Positions 52,553 through 64,000 of a stretch of 64,000 nt of DNA are shown here, in pieces. This DNA is from Helicoverpa zea (taxonomy: Eukaryota; Arthropoda; Insecta; Lepidoptera; Noctuidae). How positions within the stretch are numbered: the stretch's first letter is position 1; every line of letters begins with the position of its first letter. A program made the position numbers and the translations under genes. The notes beneath the pieces were generated by a model. That model was not told the DNA's origin, ran no database searches, and saw only the letters and a program-made list of their open reading frames with translations. The stretch lies in contig NC_061474.1 of NCBI RefSeq assembly GCF_022581195.2, positions 1-64,000 on the forward strand. The letters are read 5' to 3'.

Positions 52553-55500
52553 ATGACCCCCGCGGCGGCGATCGCGCTGCTGCTGCTAGTCGGTGAGTAC
52601 CGCGCGCACAACCATGCAGCGCTTTCATCTCACTGCACCACGAGCTTTCCTCTTCTATTCAACTGCAAAAAGCATATTCGTCTGTTGTGTCCTGAAACTA
52701 TAAGTACCTGCAATTCCTGTAGCTGTCCGATAGAAGATAATTCAGTGAACTTAAAGTTCAGAAAACGGCAAATGTTTCCGAATTACTAAGGGATCTCTTT
52801 TTCTGAAGTAGTAGGTATATTTAGGTACCGTCTTCCAGTTACCTGTTTCGCATTTATATACCTATTTTGGTAGGTATAGATTTCAAGGGAGAACTGAATC
52901 TTTTTGGTCCCTATCTTACATACCTTACATACATTACTTATATATTACATACATACATATAAATATTTATCCTATCTTGTTCTTTATTTAAGCTTCTGAT
53001 GAAGTTTTGAGCCCTAAAGCTTTAGTTGAAGATTTTGCACCATTTGAAAGTTAAGTAGTGAAATGAAAAGACATGATGTGTAATGTTGAGGCTCAGTCGG
53101 CGGTGTTCTCATTTAGTTAAGATTATCCAGTGGTGTAACGGCACCGCGCGAGGGCGCCGGGCCACTGGGTCACGAAGCCAGCTCGCGGCGCCTGCGCTCT
53201 GCGCTGCCTGCGCACACACTCACCTGCCGTGGGCTGCCGCTCACACGCTTGCTCATCAGATCCTGCGGCTCTGACTCTTACTGATGTCATTCATGTTCGT
53301 AACGCAAATAGGACTTTCATAGTAGTCAGAGGATAGGCGTCATAACTTAAGTGAGCAAGATGTTCCGCCTAGAGTAGCCGTAGATGATGGACTGAGTGCA
53401 GAAGTTCTGCGGGCCAGCAGCGCCCGCACTCGCGCTGCCGTAGCTGTTGCTCACATGTTTACTTCTAACATCGAAATCAATAGGTATTTCGATAAGCAGA
53501 AACAAAATGTTAACATAAAGGATGAGCAAGCATTCACACTGCCCTGTTAGAGTGGAACTGTTCGCATCCAGTCGCCTCTAAAGGTTGACCTTTCACATAA
53601 CGTGAGGTAAAAGTTGTTTTTCTGTTTGTCGCACGAGAACACCTGTATGTAATCGTGTGACTCGAAATAACTTTCTTCGCACGCAGCTTCCGCGACCACT
53701 TCCTAAACCGGACAGTCCACACACACTTGCGTACGCGCATGCTCTCTTCGCTCTTGCTTGAGCTACATCCTGATCCTGCGTCTAGGTATCTACTCGTTAG
53801 GAAAGCTTTACAGTGCTTTTACACTATATAGCGAACTTTGTCGCTTGTATAAACTGAGCTACTCTTCGCTTACATATTCAGTGCAGCAACAATATTGTCG
53901 CGCCGATCCGAGTGCCATTGTAGTTATAATTGCAAGGCATGTAAGAGTTCTGAACATCGTTCGCCGCGTTCGGCTCTAATAAATATGCATTCAGAGATGT
54001 AGAGGTACCAAAAAAGACCTGCTTTACTTAAGTATAGCTAGTAAAATATCTATGATATACGATGTGTTTTGTTGCATATATCTGACTCAAACGATCATCA
54101 TTCATACGAAACTTGTTCCATTATTGTTTTGTTACAATGTAAGAGCTGTTCACGTCGCGTATGCTCGGGCAAGACCTGTGTCACTAGAGGGAATGCAAGC
54201 AGCAGTTGAGCAGTGCTCGCCGGTGCTCGCTAGTGCTCGCCGGTGCTCACTAGTGCTGGCCACTGCTCGGCAGTGCTCGCCAGTGCTCGCCAGTTCTCGC
54301 GCGCGCTCGTGCTGTGCTCATTAGCATCGGGTGACATTTGCGCGCGTCGCCGATCGACCTGCTAATACTAACACACTATTATTATGCATTTCCATGGCGC
54401 CGGCGCCTGCGACTCGATATCTTATTTTTATTACACGTTTTGCTCGTGTTTAGATTGTTGATACTCTAGCTAGTATATGTTTGATTGAATGTGTTTGTTG
54501 ATACAGGTAGATACGTAGGTACTATTCAAATACGCCTTTATGATTAGACGATGGCTAAAATCATGCATGTAATTTATATGTATATAGTAAGGTTTACGAG
54601 GTGTGGGCTGGCGCAGGTTGCGCAGGCGCCGGGAAGCGCGCGCGGGAAGCTGCTTTCCCCGAGTGCGGCAACTTCCCGCATGCGAGTAGTGTCGTGTGAG
54701 CGAGTCTAGTGAACATTGAACCTTGACATTCGTGTGCGCTGTTACGGAATGTGAACATACTGCTGGACATCAGAGCGTGTCGACCCCGACGTGGCGCCGC
54801 ACTTACTTTACAAATTGTTTACATAACTGAAGAAGTACATAATTATAATCTAAACCTACATTATTAGCATCATCTCACATCTGCTTAAAATTTAAAGTCG
54901 CATGGTCTTCTTAATTTTGGGGCGGGTATCTTAGTCACTGGGTTTGTTATCGTCTATGATCATCCTCTCCCATTGGCTTCTAAAAGGCAAGCTTGATAAC
55001 TGGTTCATCATCGTGTCTGCTCATCCAATCCCCAGGTCGGCTGCGTTTGTTCGCGGTCTTAAATAGGTTAAGGTTAAGGTTCGTTCGATACATCATGCCT
55101 CTATTGGCAAGGAATTGATATCAACATGAATGGCGCATATCCATGTTGAGCTCAGCCCAGTATCAGTTGGGAGTTACAATCTTGAAGTAGTTGAAGAAGG
55201 AAATGTGACACGTCCGCAGTGTCACGCAGTGCGACCTTCACCCACAGCCCCTCCCCCACCGCGCCACGCGCCTGACGCGCCTGCAGCAGTGCCGCTCCTG
55301 CCACACTACTGCACTAAGTCGCAATACATATCAACATGCATAGGCGTTCAACATGCTAGTTCACTTTTATTTACTTCACATGTCGATATTTCAAACTTTT
55401 CAAGATGACTTATACTTAGAGCTTTACTTAGTTTATAAGAAGTGCGCCTTCTGCTTGTTCGGTGTGTCGGCGCGGGCGCACCGTTACCGATGTATGTAGT

Positions 55501-58500
55501 CGGAGCGCATTCCTCGCAGTCAGTGGGTCAGGAGGCAACGGTACCCGCAGCGGTCCCCCCCTCTCCCCGGAGCACGCTACGGTACACAAGTGGCGCGGAG
55601 CAGCTCCTCACGCGATACCACTGCACTCGCTCACGTGCTCGCAGCACTAACACTGAAGACAGGCTTCTCCTCTGTCACGGCGCGAGCGTCGTCACCGCTG
55701 CTATACATATATTCCTAGGGGTTACGTACAAATGTCTTTCCAAGCAAGGAGGTGTGATAATGACAAACTCCCTGCTGATATTGTGGAAGGTTTAGAACCC
55801 ATAAAAGAATTTGGGCTGACGACATAGGGTGTCGAACCCGCGACGATGTACTGGTAGCCGCAACCTACTGGACTACTGGGAATTCATCCTGATGGCTAAA
55901 TCTTTACTGCATGTTCTCATAAGGAAAATAGTAAATAGAAACTTTATAGCTAGATACGCCGCCCGTGCGCCACACGTGCTCGCTGGACTCTCATGGCTGT
56001 CAGTTCGATACTCGAACCAGTTCACATTTTCCCTATCACATATAACTTGATTATAAATAAACAGTAATGTTAATATAATGGATGTCAAACAATACATTGA
56101 GCCGCAGTAGAGGGACATCAGGACACCTGTGTCGGTGTCGGCTTACACTCTCATCATTAATTACATAAATGATAATATTGATTAGTGGGCGAGGTGTGTG
56201 GAGCCCCGGGGAGCTGCAGGTGTGCTCGCTGAATCAGCTGGTGACTCATGCTGTACAGGTGTACGGGAGCTTCCCCCCTGCTGCTCAAGTGCTCAAGTTA
56301 CCAGCAATAGTCAACAGGCATCACAGGATACATTGCATCATTTTGAAAAATCGTCTATGTACTGACATAAATGGTACAAATGTACAAACTTGCAGACTTT
56401 GCTAGTAACGAGGCGTTTTCTCAGTTGATATTGAAACTGTCGCGCGTGAGCTGTTGAGGATGTCCTCAGCTGGCTGCAGTGCCTGGTGACGTCACTGTTT
56501 GTAGTGAGCACATTGTTATAGTGACGCCGCGGGACAAACACGCGCGATTGTGTTCGCGCTTGTTATCAAACAACAAAAATGTGCACTACTATAGCTCTGT
56601 AACGAGGAACACCTGCCACCGTGACACCAGCCACCGACAGACTAGCACTACCTGTTCCAATCTTGCAATATTCAGTTGAATGTGATAGCAAACAACAGGT
56701 AGCTTATTTAAATAGGTGATGAGTTTACATTATGGTCGAGCTGCTGCTGGCTCATCACCGAGTAAAAAAGCTTTTGTAATAGCAAGGAGTAAGCAAGATG
56801 AGCCGTGTACGACAAGTTCTAGAGGCTGCATCCGTAGCAATTCACCGCAGTAGGCTCGCGTGTCACTCGGCGCTTTCTTATAGTTATCGGCACGGATAAT
56901 GAGCTCTCGGCGGAAGAGTGGGGATCGCTTTGCACACTGTACACTTATGGCAATAAACCAATAAATCACTTCTGCGCAGGTGAAGGTCAGGGCTCAATAT
57001 CCTTGCCGATGATTATACTCGCTATAGCCTGCACGCAAAATAGTGCGCGCGTTGATGTCTTTTGTACGCGCCGTGCCGCAGCTGTTCGGATATTCGTCCC
57101 ATTCAATTGAGTTTACATTTGTTGCGATTCAGTTGTTCATTAAAGAAGATTATTATGTACATCCTATACACACAGTAGCTTCTATCTACGTAACCTACTC
57201 CAGGGATCCAATCGCATGCTCCGACACAGCGCTAAGAACTACTATCTCATAGATCTGTTCACTTCGACACACTCGCGCAAAAATGCTTGGAAAGTGAGAG
57301 GAGTGTGCCCCCTCCCCGCTCGCTCCCCCCCTCGCGATGAAAGTGACAGCCGTGACGTCACCGGGCATGTTCGATCAGGTCCGATGTGTCGGATGACTCA
57401 CACGTTATGACAACACTCTGATATTGATGAGTTATTTTGATTCCGAAATACATAGTACAGATCACACAGACTTGTAGGAAATAGCAAATAGATAAATATC
57501 TCGACAGTTGCATCGATGTTTCTGAGCACGGAGTGAATGACTCGTTGTGTAACAAGACATATTCACCATAGAACAGGCGGCGATAAGTAAACATGCGTCG
57601 CGTTGTTATTGGTGACAGTTTCCAGCGGCGCAGGCGCACGCGCCTAATACAACAGTTATACAACGCCCATGATTGGTTACAGCGAGGAAGTTCCCTAAAT
57701 AATGTCAGATATCTTCACCGATAACTACAAACAACGATATCGTAACAGTTGAGTAAGCCCCGCTTCAGTAGCCGTCACGACGTCTCAGCTCAGTGAGAAC
57801 AGACTGCAAGTGTTCAAGTTATAGTTATGGTGTAATATATCACTAGCATAAGTTTAACTCCTGTGTACCAGGTGGTACATTATCACCTTTGATTATCACA
57901 CAAGGCAGCTGCTCTCGAAGCTCGTACTGTTGCCAAAGAAAGTGCAGCGAGTGTGCGCATGCGCGACACACATTCCTTCGTGACCAGCTGTCGGAACAAA
58001 GTACCCACTTGACGAGTATCTGCATGAGTCAGTTATTTCTCTCATTCTCCTTCTAGTGAAACAGCGAGGTTTGAGAAGACGAGGACTACTTCCCGTGTTC
58101 CCGTAGAGTCCCTGAGGTGTTGTGTTCACTGGGTCGCACGGTGACCGCGCCGGTACGGGTAGGTTCATATCTGACGGAACATACGTCGCGTATTTTCGGT
58201 CGCGTAACGCCAAAACAGACAAATATACGATAAAACATTCAATCATTCACACCTAACCGATGATGCGTTAGTACGTCAATCATACATTTACGATACGCTC
58301 GACGCATTTTCCGTCAGATATGAACCGACCCTAAATCGCTCGGCGCATACGAATGGTATCTGTGAGCACACAGTGTACTCTCGCAAACACTTTCACTATC
58401 TGTGGCGCAGCTTCTCACACTTGCTCGCTTTTTATCACATCTTAAAACGTTCATGAAATGACCTGTTACACATTGTCGGAGTAGATACCGCGTGTGTGCG

Positions 58501-61500
58501 CTGTAGTACCCGCACCACACACAAGTGAGGTGTGACGTCACAGTCGCCGAACAGACTGCTGTTTCATCTCGGTGTCTGTATTTCAAAGGAGAACTTGTTA
58601 CTTTGATTTTGAAAATCAAATAACAACCTCAGCACTGAATGTTGATCTCTTGCAGATTGTATATCCGCCTGCACGTCCTCGTGTCGCGGTCGCAGTTGGT
58701 ACTCCCGACACGTCGCGTGTCTGTTTATGTCCTCCTCGAGAAAGTACTCGCGCCTCCTAGCAAATGTTCCTTTAGCTAAATAAATTGGATCTGAGAGAGA
58801 GTTTAGTCATTACGATGTTGGGTTTCGGTTTGTAATTACGGGTTGTGAGAGTAATTAGAAAAACATGCAAAAATGCACATTGTAAACTATAAACACATCG
58901 AGGAAAGGACGAATGGGATCTAGATTATTTCGTCTCATAATTATTTATTTCGCATTGACATTGGTTTTCCAATACAATTTTGTTTATTTACGCAAACAAG
59001 CAGGAAAATAAGCAGTAGGTTGGTATTTCCCTCAACTTCTATTCACCTTGGTGAGATAATATATAGGTATCAGTATTACGTCGATTAGTATTGAGAACTT
59101 TAACATCATCATTTTTATTCTTTTAATTTTGTACATCTCTTCACAAAAATGTTTTTGTGAACATAGGTATACTGTTTTCTGGTATTGTCATTAATTTCAG
59201 TCGATTTAAGAACGATTGAATAGTCTATTAGTAGTAAATGAGCCATACAGTGGGAAGTCGTCCTTGCTACAGTTCCACCCGCCGGACGTTCACCTCGGAA
59301 CAGATCTGTCAGCGCTGCCGTCGCACCGCGTGCCACGCGAACCTCGCCCTTATGTCGCGGCATTAGGGTGGTGAGAGAGTGCACGCATAGGCTTGCACAA
59401 TTCGTTTAGTTTTTGTGCAGCAGAACGCGCGACCACTTTCTTGAGAGCACTTTCTCGCGATGCGATGTGATGACACGCACACATGTGCGCTGCGTGCGTG
59501 TGCGTGCACTATCCACACGTGTGTCAGTGAGCACGAGGCAGTTGTGATGGCATCCATCGAGGAGTGCTGCTTCAAGGCGTCACACGCGGTGGTGCGAGTC
59601 CGGCCCACGAGATCGTGGCAACTGACTAGATATCAGTGCGACTTTGCTGCCCCTGACTCGCTTGTAATAATACAACGAACGAGGCTATAAACACGATCAC
59701 GACTGTTCTTCGGAGCAGTCGATCGAATAATAATAAAAAAATGAAAAATTTCTATTAACAAGTAAATTGATTATGATAATATTAAATTGCTATTGTAACT
59801 TAAGCCAAAGTCCATCGACAACATAATCTACTAAGGATTTTTTACGTTCGATTTTTGAAGTAAATAGTTGTTGATGAATCCGTCGAAGAATGTTTCAGTA
59901 AGAGTAGATGGGAAAGGTCATAAATCTAAACAGCATATTTTAGCGAATATAAAGCATCGTATCTATATAAATATTAGTATTGATAGTAATATGTTGCGTG
60001 CAGTCACGCAGCTGCAAGTGGCACAAGGCGAGCTGTGGACATTTGGTCTCCGGCTCACATCTCACAAGATAACTCATTTGTATACTTCACCACTTAGTAG
60101 CTTCATGAAAATGTTTTGATAAGGCCATGAATCGAGTTACAGTGCTTCCCTTCACCTTACCCTCTTCTTCGCTGAATTCATGTACAAGTAGGTATGCTAT
60201 TTGCAGTTTAACTGGTCACTTGTTTGAGCGCGTGTATCGCAGTGTGTGTGTTTATCTGTGTGTCTGTGTGCAGATGATCACTGCTAGAAAGTGATCGGCT
60301 CATCTGCAGCTCACAACACAATAACGTTTTTGTGTTCGCTGTCGGCGACGCTTGCGCCTGTCGTAATGAAAGTGAGCACAATTTCTTGGTAATCTGTTGC
60401 CATCGCGCTTGTCGCTGAAAACTTGTGTCTGCATCACATGTATGTCATTTATGTGGGAATGTTCACTGACTATATATCTTAGTATGCAATAAGGATATTG
60501 CTTAAATAATCTATTTGTATTTATTTATTGCAAAATGTATACAGTTACAGAAATGCATCCTTATCCTAGGTATACATTACCCTGTTAGGGCGCAGCAAAT
60601 TAACTTAAAACTATCTCAATACAACATATATATACTGTTTAATTCTTAACTAGACTTACATCTAAAAGGACAATATAGTTATTTATTTACATTATAATTG
60701 TGACTTCATAATTAAATACATACATAAATATATATATTTTATTATTTGTGCATAATAAGTTAACAATGTTATTAATTTCTTAATTATTATATCGACTCGA
60801 ATTATTATATCGACTTATTGCACAGTGTCTATAGGAACAATATAATACTGTTTCGTTGTTTTATTAATTATAGATATTTATCACTTTAAGTCTCTATCTT
60901 CTAGGTATTCCTGTACACTATAGTAGCATTTTTTAATCAGTAATAACTTAAGTCTAGCTTAATATATAAAAATGAAACCCGCTTTCCGTTGTCACGACAT
61001 AACATGACAACGGCTTGACCGATTTGGCTGATAATTAGAGGGGAGGTTTTTGGGACGCGGGTGAAACCGCGGGCGAAAGCTAGTATAGTATAAAACAAAG
61101 TCGCTTTTTCTGTTCCAAGAAAACTACAACTCTTCAAAACTACGCAACGGATTTTGATGCAGGTTTTTTATCAGATGTGTTTCAAGAGAAAAGTTTATAA
61201 GTATAACAACATCCATTTAATAGTGGGGAAATACTGTTATCCTGTGCGAAGCCGGGGCGGGTCTACTTCATTCAGGATGTTTTATATTGTTATATAATGT
61301 AGTTGTGTTGTGTGTGCAGGCGGCGCATGCGCGCAGGTGCGGTACTTCGGGCTGGAGCTGGGCGCGCTGGCGCCGCTGCAGCACGGCGTGCGCGGCCGCG
61401 TGTTCGCCGTGGACGCGCGCACGCTCTACCTCAAGGACTTCCACTACGACGGCGAGGGACCAGGTGTGTACCGCCACCATTCTCATGTCCACTTACTAAA

Positions 61501-64000
61501 TCAAATATCATTTATTCAAACTTGGCTGCAAAAAAACTACAAAAGACAGCCCGCAAAACGCCCACCCTTCACCACTTCCTATGTGTTTTTGCTGGGAAGA
61601 AGAAGTGGCGCAACAAACTCCCCAGCAACACATGTGTGTATAGGTTAAAAGAACCTTAATTACACATTCCTATATTCCATTTCTGTATGCACTTAACTAA
61701 ACGTAAACAATCGTGATAGGACTTATTACACACATAAATTACGGTTTAAAATAATGATGCAAGTGATTAAATCACTTTTATTAATGTGTTTACAATAATT
61801 TTTGAACTGAGTTTTGGTATAAAATATCCTGTCAAGATTGTTAACCTTTAGTTACCAATCCAAAAACAAAATGGAGTAAGTGTAGGAATACTTTAGACTG
61901 AAAGATGGCATTAATGGAAAGAATTTACACTCACATAGGTAGTGGTATATTTTTCCCTAACGATGAATTATTTTAGAGACTGAATCACAGTGAACTGAGA
62001 ATTAGTTGTCATTATTGTATCATGTGTCGCTATGAGAGTGCACCACTTAAGAGAGCTTACAAAACTTGCCGCTAAACCTACATTAACTACATACTCCACT
62101 ACTAAGTATGAACTCGTATATTTGTGTAGCGAGTAATAAAGTTCAGTTGTGTTACTGCTAAGTACCCATGACACACAAACCTTTAGTTAATGCGTTATCG
62201 GACGCAGTAAGCGTAAGGCAGTTAACTCGCGGCTGATACGATTTCTGAATATCAAGGTTGCAGAGCGTGTGGAGCTGGGGTTCAGTTCCCGAGGTCAGGC
62301 CAGCTTCGGCAGCAATACTGAACTTTCAGACTGTGACTGCCTACAGCTGTCGTTGTACATCATTGTTATATGAAAACAACAATTATTATGGCAGCAGCTA
62401 CCAAATATTGTATAGGTACAACTTTACGCATAGGTACATGCATACAAAGCTGCATGAGTGAGTAAATATTAAAAAGTAACAAAAAACTGAACTTGTCAAA
62501 TGCAGGCTAAACAAATCCCGAATACATACTCATGCTTTTGTGTTGCAACGATAACTTGCATTGTTCTGAGATAATATTCATCGACGATTTACAACACAAT
62601 CGATATAAACAGGAATAACTTGTAACCGTCACAAATACCTGAACAGCCATAGTGAACAAATTGTAATAACTATCACAAATGGTCCAGCTGCAGGAGTCCA
62701 CTAAGATCAAGTATCGAGGTCATGCGACAACTAGTCTAGCGTTGTGTCGGACTGCATAACAACGAGTCGAGACAACTGCTACACTGCATGTATCGATGGA
62801 TATTGCAGCGAGCCTACGTGAATATTTGCTCTCATATATGATTATAAAATGCTTTAGGAAAAGCAAAGCTTCTGGACGCTTTTAAAATCCTTGAAAAATA
62901 CAAATGAATGCGTAAGGAGTCGAATGCAGTCCTATATGCAAAGTTGTTAAGCGCGAACTTTATCAATCTGTCTTGACTTATGAATTGCATAGTTACCTGT
63001 ATTTATGTCAGTTATATATCGTTGTAAAATACAGACTGTTCTTAGTGGAAGCTAAACACAAGAGCAAGCGCATGTGGTGCCATAAAGTTCATATAATTGT
63101 GTAAACGTGCGATAAATAACGCAAGTTGGGCAGCGCGGTGTCGCGTGCAGGCGCGGTGTAGAGAACGTAGTCACTGCACGCCAAAGAAAGAAGGTTTATC
63201 TTACTTGCATACATGTTGTAATAAATGTTACCTGGAATACTGTCTACGGCTAGGTAGTACATGACTAATGACAATTTATTGACGTCGTTAAAAGGTAGCC
63301 AGCTTATGTGGACTTATATCTGTAGATGATATAATATTGTTACTAAACAATGTTTGTTTGTTGATACTTCTGCATTAGCCTATGTGGTACAGTTGGCTGC
63401 AGCACAAAGCGTGACGTAATTAATGCCAATTTGGTGCGTCCCCTCCCCGCGCCGGCCATACCTTTACACGGAGGCTGAGCGCGCCGGCCGGGGCGGGGAT
63501 TCCTCCGGGGGGAGATATGCTTTGACCCTTTATTGCGTGCTCCTGCTTAGCATACCGGAGCGCGCGTGTGACGTCACGGCATGTGCCCTCCTCTCCGCCT
63601 TCAACATCCCCCCTCCCTGCGCTACTATCGCGATACCTCTTGACAATGATTTTTCCCTCTATAACCAGTTAGTGGCGAGCAGAATTCATCCAAACAAAGA
63701 AAAACATTAGAATTCATGCTTTTGGTTAGGTACCGAGCTTATCAATTGGAACTAAGTACCTACTTGTAACAAATATCTATCTGCGCTTACAAAACAAATA
63801 ATCCAAGGCCGAGTTGCTCAGGATAGCTTCTTCATGCTCTGACAACACTACAGAACATCTTTTACTAAAGTCTAGACAAGAATTTCGCAATCATCGTTTC
63901 TTATCCATTTTATTGCTCGTTTACTGATCTAGTTCATGTACAATTAGTACATACCCCGTGGTTCCCCACGTCCCGAGGGACCTACTTCCTGGATTTATCG
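52553..64000 (+). CDS. Skeletor (5' part), first two coding exons
   Basis: Exon 1 is 52553-52592 (ATG; MTPAAAIALLLLV, a signal peptide, donor G|GTGAGT). Exon 2 is 61320-61463 (acceptor TGTGTGCAG, donor CAG|GTGTGT). Spliced, they give a signal peptide, GGACAQVRYFG and the start of a DM13 domain: LGALAPLQHGVRGRVFAVDA, then LYLKDFHYDGEGP. The LGAL...HHGV and FxYDGE.P spacing matches the N-terminal DM13 of insect Skeletor better than that of knickkopf. Later exons lie beyond the window. Intron 1 is 8.7 kb and intron 2 exceeds 2.5 kb. Skeletor products are reported in a spindle matrix and, in insects, in cuticle-related roles. It is head to head with knk, 4.8 kb apart. Confidence 0.8.
54206..54310 (+). 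repeat. Minisatellite of ~10-bp CGCC(A/G)GTGCT units in Skeletor intron 1
   Basis: About ten imperfect units GTGCTCGCCA / GTGCTCGCTA / GTGCTGGCCA in a row, ending in a CGCGCG run. Confidence 0.65.
56486..56495. promoter_or_regulatory. GTGACGTCAC palindrome 1 (CRE/ATF-like), Skeletor intron 1
   Basis: Perfect 10-bp palindrome containing the CREB/ATF core TGACGTCA. Protein binding is inferred. Confidence 0.4.
57352..57361. promoter_or_regulatory. GTGACGTCAC palindrome 2, Skeletor intron 1
   Basis: Same 10-mer, 866 bp after the first, next to a C-rich tract (57308-57332). Confidence 0.4.
58532..58541. promoter_or_regulatory. GTGACGTCAC palindrome 3, Skeletor intron 1
   Basis: Same 10-mer, 1180 bp after the second. 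Confidence 0.4.
60953..61265 (+). mobile_element. Helitron-like fragments in Skeletor intron 1
   Basis: 60953-61083 ends GACGCGGGTGAAACCGCGGGCGAAAG-CTAG then T, the terminal hairpin and CTAG typical of lepidopteran Helitrons. 61084-61265 (ATAAAACAAAGTCGCTTTTT ... GCGAAGCCGGGGCGGGTC) is a second related piece directly abutting it. Confidence 0.6.
61539..61635 (+). repeat. Interspersed repeat, copy 2
   Basis: About 97 bp nearly identical to 37921-38016, here in Skeletor intron 2. Class not recognised. Confidence 0.65.
62258..62310 (+). mobile_element. Possible degenerate SINE head
   Basis: TGCAGAGCGTGTGGAGCTGG then GGTTCAGTTCCCGAGGTCAGGCC resembles the box-B region of the SINE at 23705, with several mismatches. 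Confidence 0.35.
63568..63577. promoter_or_regulatory. GTGACGTCAC palindrome 4, Skeletor intron 2
   Basis: Same 10-mer, within a GC-rich patch (63435-63600). The rest of the intron from 61636 to the window end shows no other gene. Confidence 0.4.

Overview
The window is a chromosome end from a lepidopteran insect (moth or butterfly). It opens with about 3.45 kb of uninterrupted CCTAA/TTAGG telomere repeat. That array is followed by telomere-targeted R1-clade non-LTR retrotransposons of the TRAS and SART kinds, in opposite orientations. Further in are tRNA-derived SINEs, hAT and Harbinger-like non-autonomous elements and Helitron-like ends of lepidopteran type. The coding sequences are intron-containing insect genes.

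Layout. 1-18767 is telomere proper: CCTAA arrays alternate with four 5'-truncated TRAS-like copies (minus strand) and two SART-like copies (plus strand). One SART-like copy appears full length (10841-17299). The arrays shrink from 3.45 kb at the tip to 14-53 bp inside. 18768-25001 is subtelomere made almost wholly of repeats: a degenerate telomere-like minisatellite, a 3.5 kb element with long inverted ends carrying ~150 bp tandem repeats and a nested hAT, then a minisatellite invaded in turn by a TRAS-like relic, a SINE and a MITE.

Unique genes start at 25 kb. (1) A NAT8/camello-type N-acetyltransferase, three exons, plus strand, with an old LINE in its second intron. (2) An unrecognised minus-strand gene with at least two exons. 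(3) A complete fem-1 homologue (ankyrin-repeat CRL2 substrate receptor), plus strand. (4) A complete knickkopf (knk) gene, nine exons, minus strand. (5) The first two coding exons of Skeletor, plus strand, running off the right edge. knk and Skeletor belong to the same DM13-DOMON family and lie head to head. Knk is known for cuticle chitin organisation and Skeletor for a spindle-matrix or cuticle-related role, so the pair looks like an old duplication that could share control sequence. The first intron of Skeletor is long and holds three copies of the palindrome GTGACGTCAC, with a fourth in its second intron.

Exons of the unique genes are extremely GC-rich while introns and spacers are AT-rich, so large spurious open frames appear on the wrong strand. 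Exon structures were deduced by hand from splice signals, reading phase and remembered family sequence; no search was run.
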